From: Reinekea marinisedimentorum
Lineage (GTDB): Bacteria > Pseudomonadota > Gammaproteobacteria > Pseudomonadales > Natronospirillaceae
NCBI RefSeq assembly: GCF_004341165.1
Contig: NZ_SLZR01000009.1
Coordinates: forward strand, 1 to 64,000
Direction: 5' to 3'
Length of the DNA stretch: 64,000 nt
The position numbers and the translations under genes are program-made. Below, piece by piece: positions 26,272 through 34,190 of the stretch (the first letter of the stretch is position 1; every line of letters starts with the position of its first letter). Below the pieces are notes generated by a model. It had not been told where the DNA came from. It did not search any database and was given only the letters and a program-made list of their open reading frames with translations.

Positions 26272-26343
26272 AGTGCTCACTCCTGCCAAAAAAATTTGAA
26301 TTAAAAATTAAATGGGTTTTAATTCATGGCAGGAGCGAGCACT
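26272..26343. promoter_or_regulatory. Large imperfect palindrome upstream of the cellulase gene
   Basis: Outer arms AGTGCTCACTCCTGCCA (26272-26288) and TGGCAGGAGCGAGCACT (26327-26343) pair over 17 bases with one mismatch. Inner arms TGAATTAAAA (26297-26306) and TTTTAATTCA (26317-26326) pair perfectly, leaving an eight-base A-rich bulge. The structure starts 46 bases before the GH45 start codon. It could be a regulator site in the promoter or a folded 5' leader; it is not a terminator of any obvious gene. Confidence 0.6.
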
Positions 26344-26428
26344 TGGTTTTTTACGTAATCCTGAGCGGGAATAATGAGCTCAAGTACAGCAAACTACTTT
26401 GCAAACTCAACCAGATCTGCAAAGAGTT

Positions 26429-26698
26429 TTAAGGGCACCTCTAAAGACTCTGATATGTCTCTGCGGAGCCTAAAAAGTTCAGCGGCAAGACGACGATGAG
26501 AAATCATAGTTACTCTATCTTTTGAAATCGTCAACGCAGGCGATGGGCTTTTTAGGCCCGCCCTCCGGGGTCTTCAGGAAAAACACCTGCCGTCGTTGCG
26601 ATTCTTGCAAAGGTCACGACATTCGCTGCGAACCGCGCCTAGCCAGCTGTTTTTCCTGAAGGCCAGAGATATATCAGAGTCTTTAGAGGTGCCCTTAA
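26429..26698. mobile_element. MITE-like element with 31-bp terminal inverted repeats and TTAA target duplications
   Basis: The element proper is 26433-26694 (262 bp). Its ends start GGGCACCTCTAAAGACTC and match over 31 bases with one difference (26433-26463 against the complement of 26664-26694). TTAA flanks both ends (26429-26432 and 26695-26698). A second nested inverted repeat lies inside: CTTCAGGAAAAACACCTG at about 26572-26589 against CAGCTGTTTTTCCTGAAG at about 26645-26662. There is no reading frame of note. A short non-coding element with such ends is a MITE mobilised in trans; a YTAR-type 4-bp target suggests an IS5-group transposase, which is an inference. Confidence 0.8.
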
Positions 26699-27150
26699 TT
26701 GGCTGTTAGCCAATAGTTTGAAATGTAATAAACCTTTTAGGCCCGGGGTGGCCTATAAAGCGCTGACAGTTTAGGAGGAATGCCAATAGAAGTTGAGGCG
26801 AAACATCTAAAAGTTGTATGTACTTCTTAATTTTTCATTTTTCTTTGGAATAATTTAGAGCCTAGACACACTTTATGGCCTCACAGATGCCATTTGTATC
26901 GTTGGTATTTAAAAACGTATGTTGATCGGAAACTTCTGTTTCAGTTGGAGGCAGGCACTTTAAATGTCGATTCGATCCATTGAGCTTTTTTACTGGTTCA
27001 CAAAATCAAATGAAACTGATAACCGTTTTTTTATTTAAGCGCCCGATCACCGTTTTTTTATAGTTCTTGCAATAGCCTCTTCATGCTTTTTTAAAATTAC
27101 CACAATAAATATTGCTCGTCCGTTTGAGGGCAAGGAAGAGGTGAATAATC
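26699..27150. other. Upstream region of the discoidin/beta-helix lipoprotein gene
   Basis: After the MITE there are about 450 AT-rich bases without a gene. A small hairpin TTGGCT-GTT-AGCCAA lies at 26699-26713, immediately beside the MITE. The stretch ends in AAGAGGTG ten or so bases before the ATG at 27151, a usable ribosome site. A promoter must be here, but I could not pick a convincing -35/-10 pair. Confidence 0.4.
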
Positions 27151-29463
27151 ATGAAATACCTTATTGCTCTTGGCTTTGTATCGGCGTTTTTCGCGGGTTG
27201 TAATGTAGAGTCATCAGAAACAATTTCGACTGAGTCTGATGCAGAGGCAGACGGAGCTATAAAATCAGTAGAGGCGTACAGCTCCGACTATGCAACTGAG
27301 ATGGATCGGGCCAGTTGGGTGTTGACCGCATCTAGCAATAGTTCTGCGCTGTATTATGCGACCGATGGTGATGATTCTACCCGTTGGACAACAAAGGAAA
27401 TAAAGGCCAACGATCAGTACATCGACATCGATTTTGGCGATAGCTACTACATTGACGGCGTCGTGCTCGATAGCTGGGAGAGCCCGCGCGATTACCCAGA
27501 CGCCTACAGTGTTTATGTGTCAGAAAATGGCGCCGACTGGGGTGATCCGGTTGCCATCGGTATTGGTCAGTCGATCACCGAGATTAGTTTTGCCGCTGTT
27601 GATACCCGCTATTTGCGCATTCAACAAGAGGGTGTAAGTACCAAGTACTGGTGGTCAATTCATGAAATTTATGTCAGCGAACGAGAGGTTAGTGAGCTCG
27701 ATTCCAGCAATTGGAGCCTGAGCGCTTCGAACAACAATGACGATGTCATCTACGCTATCGATGGCAGTACCAGTACACGCTGGACGACGGAAGAGTATCA
27801 AACAACAGGTCAATATTTTCAGGTTGATTTGGGTGCCTCTGAAACCTTCGATCGCATTGTGTTGAACTCTGAAAACAGCTCTGGCGATTACCCGAGAAAT
27901 TACGCCCTCTATGTCTCAGATGATGGCAGTAGTTGGGAAACGGTTGTCTATAATGGTGCCGGTGATTCGGCAACCACGACCATTGATTTTCACGATCAAA
28001 CCGCACGTTATCTGAAAATTGAGCAGCTGGGCAGCAGCGATGATCGCTGGTGGTCTATTCATGAATTGTCCATTTATGCCGATGCTGCCGACAGCGAAAC
28101 CGGTAACACCGGTTGGACGACCCTTAGCTCTATAGATGAACTACGCGATGCTCTGGATGCCAGCAATGGAACCTATCGAATGGAACCAGGCACCTACACC
28201 TTTGATGATTTCGACCCGGACGGTAACGGCTGTACAGTGCTTTATATGGCCGGTGAAAATACGATGATTGATTTCACCGATGTCGTCATTGATATCCCTA
28301 CCAGTTTGCTGGCCACCAACTACAGCTGCAGCGATGGCTGGTATCAGTCTATTTTGATTGAAGGTGATGGCAATACGCTGATCAATGGTAGCTTTATCAA
28401 TACCTATCCGAATGGTGATCTGTTTGTTACAGATTTCAAAAGCCATAATGAAGACAGCGAACGCCGACCTTATAAGTCGAATACCTACATGCGCATCTGG
28501 GGTGATAACACCACGCTTAAAAATAACAGCATGATAGTCCGTGGTTCGTTCCCTTATGGTTATGGCGATATGTTTGGTAAGGGCAGTGGCAGCACCTATG
28601 GTTTGAAAAAGCATTGTGCGGTACTGGTCTCTGCAGACGATGTTGTTATTGATGGCTTCGATCTGACACAGCTTGCGTTTTGTCATGGTATTTTTATGCA
28701 GGGTTCAGATAACACCACTATTCGCAATACCACGGTTCAGGGGCGCGTGCGATTGGGTGCTGATATGTATCAGGATGGCGACGATTCGTTACCGGGTATG
28801 GTGGATTTTCTGCAACAGCAACCTACCTGGTACGAAGGCGATCCCATTGTTGAAGATCGCATGTACAACCTGACTGAAGACGGTATTCGTGCATACAGCA
28901 GCGGTACGAAAAAAGACGGGGAAACATACGATACCGGCAGCATCTATGTTGAGGAAAGCTCGGTCACTAATATGCGTAATTGTTTTGCCCTTGTGGCTGC
29001 GGATGAAGCGGAGCTGGAGGGTGTTACGGTCAAAGGTTGCGCGGAGAATGGCTATTCGGTGCCTTCGGGTAGTACTGTCAGTAATGCCTATGGTGATGCG
29101 GCCTATGCACCATTGATACAGATGCCCTACGGTAACGAAAGCAATATCAGTATGGATATCACATTGATTGAGCCGGGCTTTGCCAGCGGGCCTTATAAGT
29201 TTTCAAATATTGCAGGGTCTAATCACACCATTATTCTGCGAAACGATGGCAGTGAACCTAACGACAGCTTACCCATTCTTATTGGTTATGCCTGGGATCG
29301 CTGGGAAGACGATGAGGATAATCTGTATCGGAACGGTGCTAGTGGAATTACCTTGTATAACTACACTGAGCGCGACGTGGAGCTGACTGAGTATGCTGAA
29401 GACAATACTGTCTATACCCAAACAGATGTCACCGATAATGGCACAGGAAACCCGGTTCAGTAG
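27151..29463 (+). CDS. Lipoprotein with two discoidin (F5/8-C, CBM32-like) domains and a right-handed beta-helix
   Basis: The 770-residue protein has a signal peptide with lipobox FFAGC (Cys17) and an acidic spacer. Two tandem discoidin-like domains follow at about 50-178 and 180-312, each with the series DGDDSTRWTTKE / DGSTSTRWTTEE, QYIDIDFG / QYFQVDLG, YPDAYSVYVSENGADW / YPRNYALYVSDDGSSW and WWSIHEIYV / WWSIHELSI. Residues from about 320 to 710 look like a parallel beta-helix (TLINGSFINTYPNGD, TLKNNSMIVRGSF, TTIRNTTVQGRVRLGAD), the fold of polysaccharide lyases and some hydrolases. It is probably a cell-surface enzyme or binder for a complex polysaccharide. No catalytic triad could be assigned, so no lyase family is named. 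It shares the region with the GH45 gene but is divergent from it. Confidence 0.8.
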   Translation: MKYLIALGFVSAFFAGCNVESSETISTESDAEADGAIKSVEAYSSDYATEMDRASWVLTASSNSSALYYATDGDDSTRWTTKEIKANDQYIDIDFGDSYYIDGVVLDSWESPRDYPDAYSVYVSENGADWGDPVAIGIGQSITEISFAAVDTRYLRIQQEGVSTKYWWSIHEIYVSEREVSELDSSNWSLSASNNNDDVIYAIDGSTSTRWTTEEYQTTGQYFQVDLGASETFDRIVLNSENSSGDYPRNYALYVSDDGSSWETVVYNGAGDSATTTIDFHDQTARYLKIEQLGSSDDRWWSIHELSIYADAADSETGNTGWTTLSSIDELRDALDASNGTYRMEPGTYTFDDFDPDGNGCTVLYMAGENTMIDFTDVVIDIPTSLLATNYSCSDGWYQSILIEGDGNTLINGSFINTYPNGDLFVTDFKSHNEDSERRPYKSNTYMRIWGDNTTLKNNSMIVRGSFPYGYGDMFGKGSGSTYGLKKHCAVLVSADDVVIDGFDLTQLAFCHGIFMQGSDNTTIRNTTVQGRVRLGADMYQDGDDSLPGMVDFLQQQPTWYEGDPIVEDRMYNLTEDGIRAYSSGTKKDGETYDTGSIYVEESSVTNMRNCFALVAADEAELEGVTVKGCAENGYSVPSGSTVSNAYGDAAYAPLIQMPYGNESNISMDITLIEPGFASGPYKFSNIAGSNHTIILRNDGSEPNDSLPILIGYAWDRWEDDEDNLYRNGASGITLYNYTERDVELTEYAEDNTVYTQTDVTDNGTGNPVQ

Positions 29464-29949
29464 CCAGCATGGAGAGGCAGATTTTAACGCCGGAATTTAT
29501 ACGAACATAGCCAGTTGCAACAGCTATGAGGTTAAGAAATCACCGCTTCATCTATGAGTTTGCTCTCTTTAATCAGAGTAAGGTAATTCGGTGGCCTTAC
29601 TTGGAGGAACTCCGCAATACCTTTTGAAGTCCCGGCTGAATTTGGCCGGGCTTTAAGCATCAGTCTCTGGCCTGTCTGTAGCCAACTTTGCATAGGTGTC
29701 ATTTAACAGTGGCCTTCAAGGGGGGGCAATGCAGATGCCGGCCTTATATTTGCAAATATATAACGAAATGCTGAGAATGGTTGCTGATATTTCAACCATC
29801 GGCTATTTGATTTCTAATTGTTCTTTATAAGTCATTGTTTTATAGGGTTTTTTATTCTCGAAGTGAGCGTTACTTGAGAGAGCTGTGTATAAGCCTGTTG
29901 TCGTTATGTTGACAATTATATGTCGCTAGTGGAGGCAACCTGACAATGC
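29464..29949. other. Intergenic region between the lipoprotein gene and modA
   Basis: No gene is seen in these 486 bases. A hairpin CCCGGC-N8-GCCGGG at 29631-29650, followed by CTTT, could terminate the upstream transcript although it is 167 bases past that stop. A 16-bp palindrome TATATTTGCAAATATA is at 29745-29760 and runs into TATATAACGA, a ModE-like half-site. The better ModE box is at 29900-29927. Confidence 0.45.
29900..29927. promoter_or_regulatory. Candidate ModE operator of the molybdate operon
   Basis: GTCGTTATGTT (29900-29910) and TATATGTCGCT (29917-29927) are separated by exactly six bases. Compared with the known E. coli pattern ATCGNTATATA-N6-TATATAACGAT, I count about 7 of 10 and 9 of 10 matches in the two half-sites. 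It lies 67 bases before the modA start, and a modE gene closes the same cluster, so molybdate-dependent repression by ModE is likely. Confidence 0.65.
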
Positions 29950-29994
29950 TTGAACGTTACATTTTATAATTTAGGCAAATATAAGGTTATTACT

Positions 29995-30738
29995 ATGAAA
30001 CTATTCAAACAGGTGTTGCTGGCAGCAGTATTTATGACCAGTCATTTGGCAATGGCAGGGGAGGTCAGCGTTGCGGTGGCTTCTAATTTTTATAAGCCAC
30101 TATTACAGCTGGCTGAAGAGTTTGAACAGGCCACTGGCCACAAGGTTGCTGTCTCTGCGGGGTCTACGGGGGCGTTGTATGCTCAAATAAAGAATGGTGC
30201 ACCCTTTGAGGTGTTTCTGGCTGCAGATCAGGCTCGCCCGGAAGCACTGGAAAAAGAAGACAAGGCGATTGCCGGGTCGCGGTTTACCTATGCCCAGGGT
30301 CAGTTAGCCTACTGGTCAATGCAGAAGGGTTTAGAGGCAGAAGAGGATTTTAAAAAGTCGCTTGCCGAGGTTGAGCATGTGGCCATCGCTAACCCCAAAA
30401 ATGCCCCTTACGGTGCGGCAGCAATGGATGTTATGAACGAGCTGGGTGTTTACCAGCAAGCTGCAGAGAAATTGGTTGAAGGCAATAACATCGGGCAAAC
30501 CTACCAATACGTCAGTTCTAAGACGGTCGAGGCTGGCTTTGTTGCGTTGTCGCAAATATATGTGGATGGCCGTGTGGCCGAGGGCAGTGCCTGGCTTGTT
30601 CCTTCAAGCTTGCATCGAGTGTTAAATCAGGACGCGATTTTATTAACAGATACTAACGACGTTGCCCGGGCGTTCCTGGATTTCTTACAGAGCGCCCCCG
30701 CAAAAGAAACCATCCGCAGCTTTGGTTATAAAATCTGA
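29995..30738 (+). CDS. modA: Molybdate ABC transporter substrate-binding protein ModA
   Basis: A 247-residue periplasmic protein: signal peptide MKLFKQVLLAAVFMT...AMA, then EVSVAVASNFYKPLLQLAEE and KVAVSAGSTGALYAQIKNGA, the oxyanion-binding Ser/Gly loops of ModA, and FLAADQARPEALEKE. Length and order fit ModA/WtpA-type binding proteins, which deliver molybdate or tungstate to ModB. The ATG at 29995 is chosen because AAGG lies eight bases upstream and the signal peptide starts there; a TTG at 29950 would add 15 unlikely residues. modB follows after 62 bases. Confidence 0.93.
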   Translation: MKLFKQVLLAAVFMTSHLAMAGEVSVAVASNFYKPLLQLAEEFEQATGHKVAVSAGSTGALYAQIKNGAPFEVFLAADQARPEALEKEDKAIAGSRFTYAQGQLAYWSMQKGLEAEEDFKKSLAEVEHVAIANPKNAPYGAAAMDVMNELGVYQQAAEKLVEGNNIGQTYQYVSSKTVEAGFVALSQIYVDGRVAEGSAWLVPSSLHRVLNQDAILLTDTNDVARAFLDFLQSAPAKETIRSFGYKI

Positions 30739-30800
30739 TACGGCTTTGGCCACTCATCATTCGCTTCGGCTGATTTACCGGTGCATTGCAAGGAACCTCT

Positions 30801-31481
30801 ATGTTCGATACGTATTTTACGGTCATTTGGTTAACCATTAAGTTAGCAACGGTTGTCACATTGGTTTTGTTATGTGTGGCGACACCGCTGGCTTGGTGGT
30901 TGTCGCAAACCCAGTCTCGATTCAAGCCGGTCGTGAGTGCTGTTTTTGCGGTGCCGCTGGTGTTGCCGCCGACGGTGATGGGCTTTTACCTGTTGTTGTT
31001 ACTGGGGCCCAATGGCCCTGTTGGTCGGCTTTCGGAAATGATTGGTCTGGGTACTTTGCCGTTCAGCTTTACCGGTATTGCGATTGCCTGTGCGGTGCAC
31101 TCTTTTCCTTTTGTCGTTCAGCCATTGCAAAACTCATTTGAAGCCATTGGTAAAAGGCCTTTGGAGGTTGCTGCCACGCTAGGTGCTTCTTCGTTTGATT
31201 GCTTTCGCAACGTCATTGTTCCGCTTGCACGTCCAGGGTTTATCACTGCGATTGTTATGGGCTTTTGTCATGCAATTGGTGAGTTTGGTGTGGTGCTGAT
31301 GATCGGTGGCAACATCCCCGGTAAAACAAGGGTTCTGTCTGTCGAAATCTACAATCATGTTGAGGCTATGGAGTATGCACAGGCGCATTGGCTGGCCGGT
31401 GGCATGGTTGTGTTTTCCTTTATTGCGCTGCTGATTATCTATCTGGTGAATCAAAAGGCTGCTAACCGGAGTATTGCATGA
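30801..31481 (+). CDS. modB: Molybdate ABC transporter permease ModB
   Basis: A 226-residue inner-membrane permease with about five spans. The cytoplasmic coupling motif is LEVAATLGASSFDCFRNVIVPLARPGFITA, the EAA loop that contacts the ATPase. VPLVLPPTVMGFYLLLLLG is the conserved membrane segment typical of ModB. ATG 30801 is preferred to the TTG at 30786 because AAGGAA lies just upstream. Its last codon overlaps the start of modC (ATGA), so the two are translated together. It forms the channel for molybdate delivered by ModA. Confidence 0.95.
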   Translation: MFDTYFTVIWLTIKLATVVTLVLLCVATPLAWWLSQTQSRFKPVVSAVFAVPLVLPPTVMGFYLLLLLGPNGPVGRLSEMIGLGTLPFSFTGIAIACAVHSFPFVVQPLQNSFEAIGKRPLEVAATLGASSFDCFRNVIVPLARPGFITAIVMGFCHAIGEFGVVLMIGGNIPGKTRVLSVEIYNHVEAMEYAQAHWLAGGMVVFSFIALLIIYLVNQKAANRSIA

Positions 31482-32557
31482 GTCAGTTGAAGGGGTGTTT
31501 TAACGTCGACCGTGGCAACTTTCAGTTGTCGGTTGATTTTTCGTTGCCCGATAAAGGTGTCACGGCTTTCTTTGGCCCATCTGGTTCGGGGAAAACAACC
31601 TGTCTAAGAGCCATTGCCGGTTTGGAACGTTTGCCGGAAGGTTACTTCAGTATTGGTGATCAGGTTTGGCAGGATGAATCCAGGAATATCTTTGTGCCCG
31701 CCAACCAGCGTGAAATTGGTTATGTGTTTCAGGAGGCCAGCTTGTTTCCGCATTTAAATGTGGCGGAAAATCTTCAGTTTGGCTTTGTTCGATTGCCAAA
31801 AGATAAACAGAAAGTCCTGCCGGAATCCGTCATTGAGTTACTGAATATCGGGCCGCTATTGAACCGGCCACCGGCTTCACTTTCAGGTGGCGAGCGACAG
31901 CGGGTGGCCATCGCCCGTGCATTGTTACGGTCGCCCAGGCTCTTGTTAATGGATGAGCCCCTGTCGGCGTTAGACAGTCGCTTAAAAAGTGAAATTTTGC
32001 CGTATTTAGAAAACCTGCACCACGAGCTATCCATCCCGATTATCTATGTCAGCCATTCGCCGATGGAAGTGGCCCGGCTGGCCGACTACATCGTGATTCT
32101 CAAACAAGGCGGTATTCATTGTGAAGGCCCGCTGAAAGACATTATGGTAGACCCTCAGTTTGCAACACAGTTCGGTGATGGTGCGAGTACGCTGTTTGAA
32201 GGTTTCGTTTCAGCTCAGCGGGACGATTTAATTACCGAAGTAACGACCGAGAAAAGCACCGTGCTTAGGCTGACCCGTCGGCCGTTTGAGGTCAACGCAC
32301 CTATTCGTTGTCGAATTTATGCCAGTGACGTCAGCCTATGCACCGAAAAACCGTCTCAGTCGAGTATTTTAAATATTTATCCGGGGCAGGTTTTCAGGAT
32401 TGACCCAGGTGATCATGAAGGTGAATTCATTGTTACGGTCATTTTAAATAATGATCAGCGGCTGCTGGCGCAAATCTCGGGCTATTCACTGAATAAGCTC
32501 CAGCTTAAAGCTGGTTGTTCGGTTTGGGCGCAGGTGAAATCTGTTGCTGTTTTGTAG
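31478..32557 (+). CDS. modC: Molybdate ABC transporter ATP-binding protein ModC
   Basis: A 359-residue ATPase with Walker A GPSGSGKTTCLRAIAGLE, Q-loop VFQEASLFPHL, signature LSGGERQRVAIARALL, Walker B LLLMDEPLSALD and switch His in IIYVSHSPMEV. A C-terminal TOBE/Mop-type domain (about 290-359) is expected in ModC and senses molybdate. Length matches E. coli ModC (352). It overlaps modB by four bases and completes the ModABC importer at the inner membrane. Confidence 0.96.
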   Translation: MSQLKGCFNVDRGNFQLSVDFSLPDKGVTAFFGPSGSGKTTCLRAIAGLERLPEGYFSIGDQVWQDESRNIFVPANQREIGYVFQEASLFPHLNVAENLQFGFVRLPKDKQKVLPESVIELLNIGPLLNRPPASLSGGERQRVAIARALLRSPRLLLMDEPLSALDSRLKSEILPYLENLHHELSIPIIYVSHSPMEVARLADYIVILKQGGIHCEGPLKDIMVDPQFATQFGDGASTLFEGFVSAQRDDLITEVTTEKSTVLRLTRRPFEVNAPIRCRIYASDVSLCTEKPSQSSILNIYPGQVFRIDPGDHEGEFIVTVILNNDQRLLAQISGYSLNKLQLKAGCSVWAQVKSVAVL

Positions 32558-32606
32558 TGGTTAACAGAATCCATAGGGTTCCTGTAAACACATTAAGGGG
32601 TTGTCT

Positions 32607-32816
32607 ATGAAGCTGAGCGCAAGAAATACCATAGCAGCAAAAGTATTGCGCATTAATGAAGGTGCGGTGAACGTAGAGGTGGTTATGGAGATTTCACCGG
32701 GGGTCGAAATCGTTTCTATTATTACCAAGCATGCCTTCGAAAACCTGAATCTGGAAGTTGGAGCTCAGGCCTACGCCGTGATCAAATCATCGAATGTTAT
32801 GATTGCAACGGAATAG
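32607..32816 (+). CDS. mop: Molbindin (single Mop/TOBE-domain molybdate-binding protein)
   Basis: A 69-residue protein made of one Mop domain: LSARNTIAAKVLRINEGAVN, then VEVVMEISPGVEIVSIITKHAFENLNLEVG and AYAVIKSSNVMIATE. The SARN and KSSNVM motifs are those of molbindins and of the ModE/ModC C-terminal domains. Such proteins form hexamers that store molybdate or tungstate oxyanion in the cytoplasm. AAGGGG lies just upstream of ATG 32607. It sits between modC and modE, 49 bases after modC, and is probably in the same transcript. Confidence 0.92.
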   Translation: MKLSARNTIAAKVLRINEGAVNVEVVMEISPGVEIVSIITKHAFENLNLEVGAQAYAVIKSSNVMIATE

Positions 32817-32890
32817 CGGGTGCGTCGAGTCTTGTTGTTACTCTGCTCTGTGAGTAGGGATGAGATGGTCAGAAAAATCAGGATCGGGAT

Positions 32891-33715
32891 ATGGCTAAAA
32901 AAAACAACCCAATGGGTGCAGCAAAACTCAGTTTTAGTGCAGATATAGGCCAGTTTCTAACGGATAATCGTATTCGATTATTGGATGCGATTGGTGAGTA
33001 TGGATCGTTAAGCGCGGCCGCGCGCTCGCTGCCTATGTCTTATAAAGCGGCCTGGGATGCAGTGAATGCGATGAATAATATCTCAGATAAAGAGTTAGTC
33101 ATTCGCTCCACCGGTGGGCGAAATGGCGGAGGCACGCAATTAACACCCTATGCGAAAAAGTTGATCAATATGTATCGTGCTATGGAGGTTGAATATCAGC
33201 GCAGCTTAGAACGCCTTCATCAGGCGATGGCGGATTCTTCCGAGGCCATGGATATTAATGACTTTCGTCGGCTGATGACTCGTTTGCATTTTAACAGCAG
33301 TGCCCGTAACCAGCTTCTGGGTGTGGTTAGTTCCATAACCATTGGAGCGGTCAGCGTTATTGTTGAGTTGAAAGTGGGTGACCGCCTGCATATTAGCGCA
33401 GCCATTCCAAAGGAGGCGGCGGAATCTCTTGATATTCAATATGGTCAAGAGTTACTGGCGGTGGTTAATTCATCACAGATGATTTTACATGCGAATGAAA
33501 CGTTTAAGCTTTCCGCCGATAACCAGTTGAAGGGTATCGTTCGTCATATTCATCCGGGTGCGGTCTGCTCGGATATCAATGTTGAACTTTCCGATCAGAA
33601 GTCTCTCGATATCACGATTACCGAAGAAAGCTGCGCCGAACTTGGGCTGGTAATCGGTCAGCCTATTATCGTGAGCTTTAACGCATCCTCCGTCATTTTG
33701 TGCCGCTATGAATAA
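32891..33715 (+). CDS. modE: Molybdate-responsive transcriptional regulator ModE
   Basis: A 274-residue regulator. The N-terminal winged helix-turn-helix of the LysR-like ModE type covers residues 20-105 (LLDAIGEYGSLSAAARSLPM, then SYKAAWDAVNAMNN and GGGTQLTPYAKKLI). Two Mop domains follow: SARNQLLGVVSSITIGAVS to VNSSQMILHA, and NQLKGIVRHIHPGAVCSDIN to FNASSVILC. This is the full-length ModE layout (E. coli 262 residues). As a dimer it binds molybdate and should repress the mod operon through the box at 29900-29927. Its gene lies 74 bases after mop. Confidence 0.95.
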   Translation: MAKKNNPMGAAKLSFSADIGQFLTDNRIRLLDAIGEYGSLSAAARSLPMSYKAAWDAVNAMNNISDKELVIRSTGGRNGGGTQLTPYAKKLINMYRAMEVEYQRSLERLHQAMADSSEAMDINDFRRLMTRLHFNSSARNQLLGVVSSITIGAVSVIVELKVGDRLHISAAIPKEAAESLDIQYGQELLAVVNSSQMILHANETFKLSADNQLKGIVRHIHPGAVCSDINVELSDQKSLDITITEESCAELGLVIGQPIIVSFNASSVILCRYE

Positions 33716-33742
33716 TTCGTTTCGTCAGAGCTGACACCTTTT

Positions 33743-34075
33743 ATGCGTATGAAATTTTATAGGCTGCTTGCTTTATCTGTCGCGTTACTAACGTTATGTT
33801 CCGCATGTTCGTTGCAAAAGCCTTCACATTCTATTGTTACGGTGACCTATGTTGAGTCGGTTGATGTTGGTATGGGCACAACGGTTCAGGCGGCCTATTC
33901 GAGTGAAGGGCATGTGCTGTTAACCTTTAAGGATGGTCATACTCAGTTGCTTAAACAGGCGGTCTCGGCCTCTGGCTCCCGGTATGTCGCCGAAGGGGTG
34001 GAATGGTGGGAGCATCAGGGTGAAGTGACTTACAAAATCAATGGCCAGCTCATTTTTATGGGGCAGCAGCGTTAG
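33743..34075 (+). CDS. MliC-like lipoprotein (lysozyme-inhibitor fold) lacking the usual cysteines
   Basis: A 110-residue protein with a signal peptide ending in LCSAC, so probably a lipoprotein anchored at Cys22. The mature part follows the MliC/PliC pattern: TVQAAYSSEGHVLLTFKDGH, QAVSASGSRYVAEGVEWWEH and GEVTYKING; SASGxRY is the conserved lysozyme-contact loop. The disulfide cysteines found in E. coli MliC (near the start and the end of the domain) are missing here. The family blocks C-type lysozyme from the periplasm or outer membrane. It lies 27 bases after modE, perhaps by chance. Inhibitor activity is inferred. Confidence 0.65.
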   Translation: MRMKFYRLLALSVALLTLCSACSLQKPSHSIVTVTYVESVDVGMGTTVQAAYSSEGHVLLTFKDGHTQLLKQAVSASGSRYVAEGVEWWEHQGEVTYKINGQLIFMGQQR

Positions 34076-34190
34076 CGCCACCCTGTAGGTCACCTGATGC
34101 TCGATTGTTTGAATTAACAGTCCGATTGAATCTGTTGAAAACAGTAACGGTGCTTTAGGGCCTGCATGCAGGCCCCGAGTAATGTCATTT

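Noticed and set aside
29464-29949. Moco riboswitch before modA
   Set aside because: I could not build the required multi-helix fold; the ModE box explains control more simply.
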